64,000 nucleotides of DNA from Kibdelosporangium persicum. Its GTDB lineage: Bacteria; Actinomycetota; Actinomycetes; Mycobacteriales; Pseudonocardiaceae. The number at the start of each line of letters is the position of its first letter. The first letter of the stretch is position 1. Of the stretch, positions 1 to 9,581 are shown in pieces. Under the pieces are notes generated by a model, which did not search any database, had not been told where the DNA came from, and saw nothing but the letters and a program-made list of their open reading frames with translations. The position numbers were made by a program, and so were the translations under genes. The stretch is taken from positions 203,170 through 267,169 of the forward strand of contig NZ_JAAATY010000012.1 of assembly GCF_013280595.1 (NCBI RefSeq), read 5' to 3'.

Positions 1-749
1 CCTGTGCCGCGTTCACCGGGGACGACTATGTCCTCAACGGACACAAAGCCTTCATCTCCAACGGCCCGATCGCCGACCTGATCGTGGTCTACGCACTGAC
101 CGGCGTGCCCGGCACGTTCACCGGCCTGACCGCGTTCATCGTCCCCCGGGACACCGACGGGCTGACCCTGAGCGAACCGCTGGACAAGATGGGCCTGCGG
201 TGTTCGCCACTGGGGACCGCGGACCTGGTCGGCGTCCGCGTTCCGGCCGATCACGTGGTCGGTCAGGTCGGCGGCGGTTCCTGGCTGCTGTCGCACGTCA
301 TGGCGCGCGAGATCCTGTTCATCGCCGCGGGCCAGGTCGGTCAGATGCAGCGGCGGCTGGACGCCTGCACCGGGCGTGCCCGTGGCCGGGTCCAGTTCGG
401 ACAGCCGATCGGCGCGTTCCAGGCCGTCTCGCACAAGATCGTCGACATGCGGATCAGCGTGGAGACCGCCCGTTACTGGTTGTACGACACGACAACCAGG
501 ATGGTCGCCGGTGAGGACGTCACCGCACGGGTGGCGATGACCAAGATCGTGGTCAGTGAGGCGAACGTGGCCACCGCCCGGACCGCCGTGCAGGTGTTCG
601 GTGGCGCGGGTTACCTGTCCGAGACGGGCATCGAACGCGGCCTGCGGGACGCCATCGCCGGGACCATCTACTCCGGCACGTCGGAGATCCAGCGCAACAA
701 GGTCGCCGCGGTCATGGGACTCGGCGAGAACGGAGGGCAGTCGTGGTGA
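1..749 (+). CDS. Acyl-CoA dehydrogenase, 3' part (cut by the window edge)
   Basis: Only the C-terminal two thirds (about 248 residues, reading from base 3) lie in the window; the gene starts upstream. The middle beta-domain is seen in FNGHK-like (LNGHKAFISNG) and in DKMGLRCSPLGTADL. The C-terminal helical domain has GRVQFGQPIGAFQAVSHKIVDM, and the family tail GTSEIQRNKVAAVMGL includes the usual flavin-side GTSEIQ motif. The family oxidises acyl thioesters with FAD and passes electrons to ETF; here the substrate cannot be read. Its stop overlaps the next start (GTG at 743), so the two genes are translationally coupled. It may belong to the biosynthetic cluster that follows, as acyl-CoA dehydrogenases often do, but that is inference. 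Confidence 0.9.
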   Translation, partial: CAAFTGDDYVLNGHKAFISNGPIADLIVVYALTGVPGTFTGLTAFIVPRDTDGLTLSEPLDKMGLRCSPLGTADLVGVRVPADHVVGQVGGGSWLLSHVMAREILFIAAGQVGQMQRRLDACTGRARGRVQFGQPIGAFQAVSHKIVDMRISVETARYWLYDTTTRMVAGEDVTARVAMTKIVVSEANVATARTAVQVFGGAGYLSETGIERGLRDAIAGTIYSGTSEIQRNKVAAVMGLGENGGQSW

Positions 750-1390
750 TCGGGCCGACCGAGTTCCTGGACTACGAACACGAACGAGTACGTGCCTTCG
801 TCGGCAAGGCGATCGGCGATGCCACGACACCCAAAGATTGTGCTGTACGGCTGTTCTACGCCGTCCGCGACGGCCTCGACTACGAGGTGAGCGGTCAGGA
901 TCTGTCCAGGGAAGGCCTACGCGCGAGTTCGATCGTCGCTCGTGGACAGGGATTCTGCGTGCACAAGTCCATTCTCTACGCCGCCGCGGTGCGCTCGGTC
1001 GGCATCCCGAGCCGGCTCGTGGTCAGTGAAGTCCGCAACCACCTGGCGTCCCCCGCTCTCAAGGCACTGGTCGGCGGCGACACCTTCGTGCACTGGCTCA
1101 CCGCGATCCGGCTCGACGGACGCTGGCTGCACGTCACACCGGTGTTCAACAAGGTGCTGTGCCGGCTGTACCGGATGGAGCCGTTGGAGTTCGACGGCGA
1201 GTCGGACGCGCGGCTGCACCCGTTCACCGACGGCGAGCGAATGGAGTTCCTCACCGAGCACGGTCGCTTTGACGACGTGGACTATGACAGACTGATGGGG
1301 CTCATGCGGACCCGCCACCCGGGTATGTTCGCCAACGGCACGGTGGTGCCGGACTCCGGGTCACTCGCGGCGCAGGCCACCTCGGTGTGA
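743..1390 (+). CDS. Transglutaminase-like superfamily protein
   Basis: A 215-residue protein starting at GTG 743, with GGAGG at 732-736 and a 7-base overlap with the acyl-CoA dehydrogenase. The transglutaminase/papain-like core is visible: Cys in GFCVHKSILYAAAVRSVGIP and His in HWLTAIRLDGRW. The region after it reads HVTPVFNKVL...PLEFDG; in this bacterial subfamily the third residue of the triad is not in the usual D-P position after the His strand, and the LEFDG Asp is conserved instead. No signal peptide or membrane segment. Members of this group are mostly uncharacterised; a few transglutaminase-fold proteins form amide bonds in natural-product pathways, which makes this a candidate tailoring enzyme. 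The exact reaction is unknown. Confidence 0.8.
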   Translation: MVIGPTEFLDYEHERVRAFVGKAIGDATTPKDCAVRLFYAVRDGLDYEVSGQDLSREGLRASSIVARGQGFCVHKSILYAAAVRSVGIPSRLVVSEVRNHLASPALKALVGGDTFVHWLTAIRLDGRWLHVTPVFNKVLCRLYRMEPLEFDGESDARLHPFTDGERMEFLTEHGRFDDVDYDRLMGLMRTRHPGMFANGTVVPDSGSLAAQATSV

Positions 1391-1433
1391 GAGAGCAGGA
1401 CGAGAGATCGGCGAGAGTTTCCGGGAATAACTT
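1391..1433 (+). promoter_or_regulatory. Candidate SARP operator and -10 box of the KMO-decarboxylase/P450/trp operon
   Basis: Three direct repeats GAGAGCA (1391), GAGAGAT (1402) and GAGAGTT (1413) are spaced exactly 11 bp apart. A TAnnnT box (TAACTT, 1428-1433) starts 8 bp after the last heptamer. SARP activators are known to bind heptamer direct repeats at 11-bp (or multiple) spacing, 8 bp upstream of the -10 box, so the layout fits. A SARP gene lies in the same cluster (24845-26656). The assignment is by geometry only. Confidence 0.5.
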
Positions 1434-1556
1434 TCTTGTCAGGCACTGAAAAGCCAAGCACCACCAGTGCCCGCAGCACAGTTCCTGGCAAGAAATCCTG
1501 ATTCGTCGAGAGTCTCCCACGCGATCGGTCACGGCGCGATTGGGGAGGAGGCGTAA

Positions 1557-4424
1557 ATGTCCGGAAACACCCAACCGAAAGCGGTCATCGTCGGTGCGGG
1601 TCCAGTCGCGTGCTTGGTCGCGATCGAACTGCGCAGGCGCGCTTTCCAGGTCGAGCTCTACGAGCGGGGAACCGATTTCCGCCGTCTGCGCGGTGGCAAG
1701 GGCCACTCCTTCAACCTCACGCTGACCCGGCGCGGTTTGAAGTCGCTGCAGCCGCACCTCATCGATGTCCTGCACCAGAACGGTGTTCCGCTGCCGCAAC
1801 GGGTCATCCACCACGCCGACGGTTCGTTGTCCTACCAGCGCTACGGCACCGAAGAAGACCACTACCTGTTGTCCATCCCGCGTGGACTGTTGCACCACAC
1901 GCTGATGGACGAGGCCGAGAAGGCGGGCGCGGAGATCTTCTTCGAGCACGAGTGCATCCGCGCCGATCCCGCCGCGGCCACGGCCACGTTCGCCACCAGT
2001 TCCTACGGTATCCGGGAGGCCACGGGCGACATCCTGATCGGCTGCGACGGCGCGAACAGCATCGTGCGGCAGGAGATGTCCCGCCGGGGCGCCCGGATGA
2101 GCATCTCCCAGGAGTACATCACCGACGGGTTCGCCGAGCTGAAGATGCCGCCGTCGGCGGGCGGCGGCTTCGCGCTGCTGGAGGCGCTGAGCGACCCGCA
2201 CCGTCCGGACAGCGAGAACCACGGCCTGCACGTCTGGCCGCGCGGCGACTTCGTCCTGCTGTCCCAGCCCAATGTGGACCGAAGCTACACCACCGGGCTG
2301 TTCATGCCGCTCACCTCCGCCGACCCCGAGCAGCCGACCTGGGACAAGCTGAAGACCGAACAGGACGTGGAAGCCCTGTTCTCCCGGTACTTCCCGGACA
2401 TCGTGCCGTTCCTGCCGCAGCTGACCAAGGACATCCTGGCGGCGCCGCCGTCCTGGCTCAAGACCATCAAGTGCTTCCCGTACCACCACGAGCGCACGGT
2501 GCTCATCGGCGACTCGGCGCACACCATGGTCCCGTTCTACGGCCAGGGCATCAACTGCAGCTTCGAGGATGTCCGGACGTTCTTCGAGATCCTGGACCGG
2601 CGCCTGGCCACCGAGGAGCTGCGGGCGGGCATCCGCGCGGCGCTGGCCGACTTCACCGAGGCCCGCAAGGCCCCGGGGGACGCCATCGCCGACCTGTCGC
2701 TGGCGATGCGGGCCGAGCTGAAGTCGCACACCGACGACACCAAGTTCCACGCCCGCAACAAGCTGGAGAAGCAGCTGCACCTGCGCCACCCCGGGGACTT
2801 CGTCCCGCTCTACCACATGGTCGCGTTCACCAACATCCCGTACAACGAGGTGATCAAGCGGCACCACGAGCAGAAGGCCATTCTGGACGAGCTGTGCGAC
2901 CGGTTCGACATCCACACCGAGGCGCCCAAGATCCTCGACTCGTTCCCGGCGAGCCGCGACGGCGTCCGGACCGGTCAGTCGCTGAGCTTCGACCTGGCTC
3001 CGGAGCAGCAGCGCTACCTGCTCGACACGGTTGTCAACCGGTTGCTGCGGTACCAGGAGGACCTGGCCAACGGCAAGTATCCGGCGTCGTACCTGCACCA
3101 CCCGGACGGCGCGCACGACCCGGACGGCGCCCTGATCGGCGCGGAACTGCGCGAGGACGACGTCCCGCAGCACGGCACCAATCTCGAGGTGCTGCTGACC
3201 GAGATCTTCGACAAGGCCGTGCCCAACGGGATGATCCACCCACACCCCGGGTTCATGGCCCACGTCCCGTCGGGCGGGCTGTTCCAGGCCGCGGTCGGTG
3301 AGTTCATCTCGCGCACGCTCAACCGGTTCCCGGGCGCGTGGGCGGCCTCCCCCGGGTTCACGCAGATCGAGTCGAACGTGATCCGGTGGTTCTGCGCCAT
3401 GCTCGGCTACGGCACGGGATCCTTCGGATACCTCACCACGGGCGGGTCGATCGCCAACTTCATGGCATTGCGGTGCGCGCTGGCCCGGGCCGGTGATGTC
3501 GCACAGCAGCGCGGCACGGTCTACGTGTCCTCCCAAGGACATTTCTCCGTGGCCAAGGCCGCACGGATGGCCGGCATCCCCGGTGACCGCGTCCGGAGCA
3601 TCGGCGTGAACCGCGACTACACAATGGACCTGGACGAGCTGCGGCGGGCCGTGAACCGCGACCTCGACCGCGGTTACATCCCGACCTGTGTGGTCGGCAC
3701 CGCGGGCACGACGAGCACCGGCGCGGTCGACGATCTGGCCCAGCTGGCCGACTTCTGCGCGTACTACGGCATCTGGCTGCACGCCGACGCCTGCTTCGGC
3801 GGGTTCTTCCGGCTCACCGCCAGGGGCAAGGTCCTGCTGGCCGGCAGTGAGCTGGCCGACTCGATCGCGGTCGACGCGCACAAGTCGCTGTTCCTGCCGC
3901 ACGGCATCTCCGGGCTGCTGGTCAAGGACCAGTCGCAGCTGAAGGTGGCGTTCGAGATCGGTGGCGCGGCCTACGTGCCGGAACTGTCCACTGACGACGC
4001 GTACGTCGACTTCTGCAACTACGGCCCGGAACTCACCCGGGAGGCCCGTGGGCTGACCGCGTGGCTGCCGATCAAGCTGCACGGCATCAAGGCGTTCGAA
4101 CGGTGCCTGGACGAGAAGCTCGACCTGGCCGACGACCTGGCCGACCGGCTCAGGCACTTCAACGACATCACGCTCGTCGAGCGCGGCAAGCCGCACCTGC
4201 CGACGGTCGGGTTCGGTGTCCGGTCGGACAACCTGGCCGACCAGGCACGCCGCAACGAGCGGCTGGCCGAGCTGATCAACTCGCGCGGCAACGTCTACCT
4301 GTCCACCACCACTCTGCCTGAGGAGGGCGTCGTCGTCCGGTCGTGCATCCTGCACCACCAGACCGACAAGATCGTCATCGACCAGCTCCTGGAAGACGTC
4401 CAGTGGTCCCTCGACAAGCTCTGA
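1557..4424 (+). CDS. Kynurenine 3-monooxygenase / aromatic-L-amino-acid decarboxylase fusion
   Basis: A 955-residue two-enzyme fusion; ATG 1557 follows GGGGAGGAGG. Residues about 8-430 form a group A flavoprotein hydroxylase close to kynurenine 3-monooxygenase: dinucleotide motif GAGPVA (13-18), the LSYQRYG segment, HVWPRGDFVLLSQPN, the FAD motif GDSAHTMVPFYGQGIN and the KMO-type tail PLYHMVAFTNIPYNEV. Residues about 470-955 form a group II PLP decarboxylase: His662 (stacks on PLP), Asp744 in HADACFGGF and PLP lysine Lys776 in DAHKSLFLP, with the same 32-residue Asp-Lys spacing as DOPA decarboxylase. Predicted activity is ring hydroxylation of kynurenine (or a related amino acid) followed by decarboxylation to an arylalkylamine such as 3-hydroxykynurenamine. 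First gene of an operon that also makes tryptophan. No tryptophan dioxygenase or formamidase lies in the window; they could lie left of it. The precise substrate is inferred. Confidence 0.85.
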   Translation: MSGNTQPKAVIVGAGPVACLVAIELRRRAFQVELYERGTDFRRLRGGKGHSFNLTLTRRGLKSLQPHLIDVLHQNGVPLPQRVIHHADGSLSYQRYGTEEDHYLLSIPRGLLHHTLMDEAEKAGAEIFFEHECIRADPAAATATFATSSYGIREATGDILIGCDGANSIVRQEMSRRGARMSISQEYITDGFAELKMPPSAGGGFALLEALSDPHRPDSENHGLHVWPRGDFVLLSQPNVDRSYTTGLFMPLTSADPEQPTWDKLKTEQDVEALFSRYFPDIVPFLPQLTKDILAAPPSWLKTIKCFPYHHERTVLIGDSAHTMVPFYGQGINCSFEDVRTFFEILDRRLATEELRAGIRAALADFTEARKAPGDAIADLSLAMRAELKSHTDDTKFHARNKLEKQLHLRHPGDFVPLYHMVAFTNIPYNEVIKRHHEQKAILDELCDRFDIHTEAPKILDSFPASRDGVRTGQSLSFDLAPEQQRYLLDTVVNRLLRYQEDLANGKYPASYLHHPDGAHDPDGALIGAELREDDVPQHGTNLEVLLTEIFDKAVPNGMIHPHPGFMAHVPSGGLFQAAVGEFISRTLNRFPGAWAASPGFTQIESNVIRWFCAMLGYGTGSFGYLTTGGSIANFMALRCALARAGDVAQQRGTVYVSSQGHFSVAKAARMAGIPGDRVRSIGVNRDYTMDLDELRRAVNRDLDRGYIPTCVVGTAGTTSTGAVDDLAQLADFCAYYGIWLHADACFGGFFRLTARGKVLLAGSELADSIAVDAHKSLFLPHGISGLLVKDQSQLKVAFEIGGAAYVPELSTDDAYVDFCNYGPELTREARGLTAWLPIKLHGIKAFERCLDEKLDLADDLADRLRHFNDITLVERGKPHLPTVGFGVRSDNLADQARRNERLAELINSRGNVYLSTTTLPEEGVVVRSCILHHQTDKIVIDQLLEDVQWSLDKL

Positions 4425-4438
4425 CAAGGAAGCCCGAC

Positions 4439-5767
4439 ATGTCTCCCGTGACACCAACGACATCGGACCGGCTGCCGCCGATCTCCGCCGCGGCACCGGA
4501 ACAACAACAGGCCGCCTTCCACGCCGACCCGTTCGGCTACGTCGAGAAGCAGGCCGCCGAACACGGCACGATCTTCGCCATCGAGCTCGGCTCGCTGGGC
4601 AACGAGGACGTCGTCGACGTCGAGACCAACGGCAAGTGGGTGTTCGTGTCCCGGCCGCACCAGATCCGTGCGATGTACAGCGCCGTGCGCTCCACCAGTG
4701 GCGCCGAGGCCAACCAGGTGTTCTTCGGCACCATGGAGGAATCGGTCGGCTACATCGACGGCAAGGCCCACCGCAGGCGCCGCGCGCAGCTGCACCCGGC
4801 GTTCAGCGGCGGCAAGGACTACATCGCGATCATCCAGCAGGCGGTGGACCGGCACTTCGCGCTCTGGCCGCGTGACACGCCGTTCCCGGTCTTCGAGGAG
4901 CTGCAGAAGCTCACGGCCGAGGTGATCGTCGAGGTGGTGTGCGGCAACTTCTCCGAGGCCGACAAGGCCGAGCTGTGCGAGTTGTTGCCGCGCACCGAGA
5001 ACGCCAAGTACACGGTGGACGAGGTGATCGCGGCCGACAAGATCATCCGCGGCTTCGTGGCGGACCGGATTCCCGGTCATCTGGCCAAGTCCGACGAGCT
5101 GGGTGTGGACGACGTCTTCGCCTCCCTGCTGCGGCACGCGGCCGAGGGCGACGAGTCGCTCACCGACGAGGTCGTCCGCGACGAGGTGTTCAGCCTGCTG
5201 TACACCGGGTTCTCCACGACCGCCAACACCTTGTCGTGGGTGTTCGCCGAGATCACCCGCCGGCCCGAGGTGCTCGCCCGGCTCCGGGCCGAGGTGGGCG
5301 ACCGGTTCAGGAACAGGCCGTTGTCACGTGACGAGTTCGGCGACCTGGACTACCTGGACGCGACGATCTCCGAAACCCTGCGGCTGCACCCGGTTTCCGC
5401 GCTCAACGGCGTCCGGCTGCTCAAGGAACCGTTGCGGATCGACGACTACCTCATCCCGGCCGGGTCGATTCTCGTGCACTGCGCGTACCTTTCCCAGCGC
5501 AGTCCCGAGGTGTACGACAACCCCGAGGAGTTCCTGCCCGAGCGGTTCGTCGGCGCTCCGGTCGACCCCTACGTGTTCGGCGCTTTCGGTGGCGGGCAAC
5601 GCACCTGCGTCGGCCGCGGCTACGCCCGGGCTGAGATGAAGATGATACTGGCCATGGCCGTCGCGGGCCTAGACTTGGGGCAGAACGAAACACCCGTTCC
5701 GCCCGCGAGGCAACAGGGCATCTTCATGGGTCCCGAAGACCACGCGGTCATCACGATTTCCCGGTAA
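4439..5767 (+). CDS. Cytochrome P450
   Basis: A 442-residue P450; the ATG at 4439 is preferred because AAGGA lies just upstream and it is 14 bases after the previous stop. The family marks are complete: ExxR in SETLRLHP, and the haem loop FGGGQRTCVG with Cys390 as thiolate ligand. In the I-helix the usual acid-Thr pair reads GFSTTA, with Ser in place of the acid residue, which in other P450s alters proton delivery or goes with unusual chemistry. Soluble, no membrane anchor, so it needs external ferredoxin partners that are not in the window. It sits between the hydroxylase-decarboxylase fusion and trpE, so it probably oxidises the amine or a tryptophan-derived intermediate; the substrate is unknown. 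Confidence 0.9.
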   Translation: MSPVTPTTSDRLPPISAAAPEQQQAAFHADPFGYVEKQAAEHGTIFAIELGSLGNEDVVDVETNGKWVFVSRPHQIRAMYSAVRSTSGAEANQVFFGTMEESVGYIDGKAHRRRRAQLHPAFSGGKDYIAIIQQAVDRHFALWPRDTPFPVFEELQKLTAEVIVEVVCGNFSEADKAELCELLPRTENAKYTVDEVIAADKIIRGFVADRIPGHLAKSDELGVDDVFASLLRHAAEGDESLTDEVVRDEVFSLLYTGFSTTANTLSWVFAEITRRPEVLARLRAEVGDRFRNRPLSRDEFGDLDYLDATISETLRLHPVSALNGVRLLKEPLRIDDYLIPAGSILVHCAYLSQRSPEVYDNPEEFLPERFVGAPVDPYVFGAFGGGQRTCVGRGYARAEMKMILAMAVAGLDLGQNETPVPPARQQGIFMGPEDHAVITISR

Positions 5768-5799
5768 TCTCATCATCACGATCCGAGGATCGGTCCATC

Positions 5800-7193
5800 A
5801 TGCGCGAATGTCCCGAGTACCCACTCGTGCCCGTTTACGAGGAATTCCTTGCCGACACGATGACGCCGGTGACGGTGTTCGAGCGGCTCTGCGGACCCGA
5901 CGAGCCCGGCTTCCTGCTGGAAAGCGTGCCGGTGACCGGGGACGTCGGGCGGTACTCGTACATCGGGCATCGTCCGGTCCCGCTGACCCTGCCGGCCGGC
6001 GACCCGCTCACCACGCTGCGATCGCTCGCGGCGCAGCGGATCGCCCCGGTCCCGGGACTGCCGCCGTTCCTCGGTGGCGCGGTCGGGTACCTCGGCTGGG
6101 AGACCGCTCGGCACTTCGAGCGGCTGCCCGAGGCCGAGGGCCCGGCGCCCGGCCTGCCGGAGGCGGCGTTCCTCAGCGTCGAGGACCTCGCCGTCTTCGA
6201 CCACGCCACCCGCAGGCTGATCCTGCTGACCGTGCACCGGCCGGCCCAGGAGTCCTATCAGGACGCCCTGGACCGGGTGGCGCGGATGCGGGAGCGGCTG
6301 GCGAATCCGGTGCCGCAGCGTCCGGTCGTGTCACTCTGCCCCGCGCAGGGCGACCTGCTGGACGGCTGGCGGTCGAACGTCACGCAGGAGGAGTTCGAAG
6401 CACGGGTCGAGCGGGCCCGTGAGTACATCGCCGCGGGCGACGCTTTCCAAATCGTGTTGTCGCAACGGTTCACCAAGCAGCTGACCGCGGATCCGCTGGA
6501 CCTGTACCGGCACCTGCGGGCGGTCAACCCGTCGCCGTACATGTACCACCTGAGCCTCGGCGGCGGGCGGCACATCGTCGGCTGCTCGCCCGAACTGCTG
6601 GTGAAGGCGACCGGCAAGCGCATCGAGACCCGGCCGTTGGCCGGGACCCGGGCGCGCGGCAAGGACATCGACGCCGACCTGGCGCTGGAGCGCGAGCTGC
6701 TGGCCGACGAGAAGGAGTGCGCGGAGCACGTCATGCTCGTCGACCTGGGCAGGCACGACCTCGGCCGGGTCGCGGCGCCGGGCAGCGTGCGGGTGGAGAA
6801 GCTGATGGAGATCGAGCGCTTCTCGCACGTGATGCACATTTCGTCCACTGTGGCCGGTGAGCTGGCCGGCAACGCGGACGGGCTGGACGCGTTGCGCTCC
6901 ACGTTCCCCGCGGGCACGCTCAGCGGCGCACCCAAGATCAGGGCGATGGAGATCATCGCCGAACTCGAGCCGGAACGACGGGGCGTGTACGGCGGCGCCC
7001 TCGGTTTCGTCGGCTACGACGGCGCGGCCGATCTGGCGATCGCGTTGCGCACCATGGTCGTCGCCGACGGCAAGGTGCACGTCCAGTCCGGTGCGGGTGT
7101 GGTCGCCGACTCCGACGCGACCGCCGAGTACCAGGAGACGCTGCACAAGGCCCGGGCCATGTTCACCGCCGTCCGGCAGGCGGAGGCGGTCCG

Positions 7194-7197
<4 letters not shown>
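5800..7197 (+). CDS. trpE: Anthranilate synthase component I
   Basis: A 465-residue chorismate-utilising enzyme that makes anthranilate with ammonia from TrpG. The C-terminal catalytic domain shows DAFQIVLSQRF, RPLAGTRARG, ECAEHVMLVDLGRHDLGRV and FPAGTLSGAPKIRAMEII, all typical of TrpE. The N-terminal segment FLLESVPVTGDVGRYSYIG keeps the LLES motif that forms the tryptophan feedback site, so this copy is probably still feedback-sensitive rather than deregulated. It begins 32 bases after the P450 stop and overlaps trpG by 4 bases (ATGA). Its place in a secondary-metabolite operon suggests a cluster-dedicated tryptophan supply, although whether the genome has another trp set cannot be seen here. 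Confidence 0.95.
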
Positions 7198-7757
<560 letters not shown>

Positions 7758-7758
7758 G

Positions 7759-8781
7759 ATGATTGACCTGATCAAGCGGGTGTCCCGAGGGGAGACCCTG
7801 AGCGAGTCGGACGCCGCGCTGGCGATGCGCACGATCATGTGCGGCGCCGCGGGGCCCGCGCGGATCGCCGGGTTCGCGATGGCGCTGACGATGCGCGGTG
7901 AGACCGTCGACGAGATCGTGGGCATGGCCAAGGCGGCCCGCCAGCTGGCCAGGCCGGTGCCGTTCGGCTCCGACGTGCTGGACACCTGCGGGACCGGCGG
8001 CGACGGCCTGAACACGTTCAACATCTCCACCGCGTCCGCCATTGTCGCGGCGGCCTGTGGCGTCAAGGTGGCCAAGCACGGCAACCGCAGCGCCTCGTCC
8101 GGCTGCGGCAGCGCCGACGTGCTGGAGGAGCTCGGCGTGCGGATCGACCTCACGCCTGAGGACGCGGCCCGGTGCCTCGCCGAGACGGGCATCACGTTCC
8201 TGTTCGCGCCGGTGTTCCACCCCGCGTTCCGGCACGCCTCCGGGCCGCGCAAGGAGCTGGGCATCCGCACGGTGTTCAACCTGCTGGGCCCGTTGTGCAA
8301 CCCCGCTCGTGCCCAGTACCAGGCGCTCGGCGTGCCCAACGCCGACCTGGTCGCTCCGATGGCCGAGGTGCTCGCCCGGCTGGGCGTCACCCGGGCACTG
8401 GTGTTCCACTCCGAGGACGGCCTGGACGAGCTGAGCATCGGCGCACCGTCCACAGTGGTCGAAGTGATCGACGGCGAGCGCCGGGCGTACCGGTTCGACC
8501 CGGCCGGCCTCGGCCTGCCGAAGGCCTCGGTCGCCGACCTCGCCGGGGGTGACCGTGCGGTGAACGCGGACATCATCCGCCGGATCTTCGCCGGTGAGCC
8601 GGGTCCGGGCCGCGACATCGTGCTGCTCAACGCCGCGGCGGCGTTGCGGATCACCGGGCACGCCAAGGACTGGCACGACGGTCTCGGGCAGGCCGCCCGT
8701 GCGATCGACAGCGGTGCCGTGACGGCGTTGCTCGACAAGTGGGTCGCGGTGTCGCAGAACCGAGTGGCGGTGCCGTCATGA
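7759..8781 (+). CDS. trpD: Anthranilate phosphoribosyltransferase
   Basis: A 340-residue enzyme that joins anthranilate to PRPP. The PRPP-binding motif GTGGDGLNTFNIST and the KHGNRSASSGCGSADVLEELG segment are intact, as is HPAFRHASGPRKELGIRTVFN near the anthranilate site. It starts directly after the trpG stop and overlaps trpC by ATGA. Usual length for the family; no oddities seen. Confidence 0.95.
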   Translation: MIDLIKRVSRGETLSESDAALAMRTIMCGAAGPARIAGFAMALTMRGETVDEIVGMAKAARQLARPVPFGSDVLDTCGTGGDGLNTFNISTASAIVAAACGVKVAKHGNRSASSGCGSADVLEELGVRIDLTPEDAARCLAETGITFLFAPVFHPAFRHASGPRKELGIRTVFNLLGPLCNPARAQYQALGVPNADLVAPMAEVLARLGVTRALVFHSEDGLDELSIGAPSTVVEVIDGERRAYRFDPAGLGLPKASVADLAGGDRAVNADIIRRIFAGEPGPGRDIVLLNAAAALRITGHAKDWHDGLGQAARAIDSGAVTALLDKWVAVSQNRVAVPS

Positions 8782-9581
8782 CCTTGTCCGACAACGGCCT
8801 CCGGCCGACGATGCTGACCAGGCTGATCCAGACCGCCAACGAGCAGACCGCACGGCGCAGGAGCGTGCGTCCACTGTCCGAAGTGGCCGAACTGGCCGCG
8901 AAGGCGGAGCCGCCACGGGACTTCGTCGCCGCGCTGAGCGAACCGGGGCTGAGCGTCATCGCCGAGATGAAGCCACGCAGCCCGTCGAAAGGGCCGCTGA
9001 CCGACGACTACCGTCCGGCTGAGCGGGCCCGCGCCTACCGCAGGGGCGGTGCGGCCGCGATCTCGGTGCTGACCCACGAGGACGGCTTCGGCGGCAGCCC
9101 CGAGCACCTGCCCGTCGCCCGCGCCGAGGGCGGCATCCCGGTGCTGCGCAAGGACTTCATCGACGACGAATACCAGATCCTCGAAGCCCGGGCGCTGGGC
9201 GCGGACGCGCTGCTGCTGATCGTCGCCTCGCTGACGCCGCACCGGCTGGCCGAACTGCTCGGCTACACCAGAGGCCTCGGCATGGAGGCGCTGGTCGAGG
9301 TGCACGACGCCGACGAGGTCGACATCGCGCTCGACGCGGGCGCGACCGTGATCGGCGTGAACCACCGGGATCTGCGGGACTTCCGGATCGACATGACACT
9401 CACCGCGCGGCTGCGCGACCGGGTCGGTTCCGGGCGCCTGCTCGTCGGTGAGAGCGGGATCAACACCAGACAGGACGCGGCCGCGCTGTACGAGGCGGGC
9501 GCCGCGGCGGTACTCGTCGGCGAGGTCCTGATGAAGGCCGCCGACCCCGAGGGGAAAGTCAGGGAGCTGAGGCAGGCATGA
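8778..9581 (+). CDS. trpC: Indole-3-glycerol phosphate synthase
   Basis: A 267-residue TIM-barrel enzyme of the tryptophan pathway. The start at 8778 is chosen because it gives the ATGA overlap with trpD; an upstream in-frame start at 8739 would overlap trpD by 43 bases. Motifs: [41 protein letters not shown] and LVGESGI, giving the catalytic Lys and Glu residues of the family. It lacks a fused PRA isomerase domain, as is usual in actinobacteria, where PriA does that step elsewhere in the genome; no trpF-like gene is present here. It overlaps trpB by ATGA. Confidence 0.95.
   Translation: MTLSDNGLRPTMLTRLIQTANEQTARRRSVRPLSEVAELAAKAEPPRDFVAALSEPGLSVIAEMKPRSPSKGPLTDDYRPAERARAYRRGGAAAISVLTHEDGFGGSPEHLPVARAEGGIPVLRKDFIDDEYQILEARALGADALLLIVASLTPHRLAELLGYTRGLGMEALVEVHDADEVDIALDAGATVIGVNHRDLRDFRIDMTLTARLRDRVGSGRLLVGESGINTRQDAAALYEAGAAAVLVGEVLMKAADPEGKVRELRQA

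Noticed and set aside
1302..4496. A 1064-codon open frame on the minus strand opposite the fusion gene
   Set aside because: It is a shadow of third-position GC in the plus-strand gene; its product has no recognisable domain and is rich in Val, Arg, Leu, Gly and Gln repeats.
7759..8781. Unusual feedback-free or mutated trp genes
   Set aside because: The trp genes show normal motifs, including the LLES tryptophan site in TrpE; nothing indicates deregulation.
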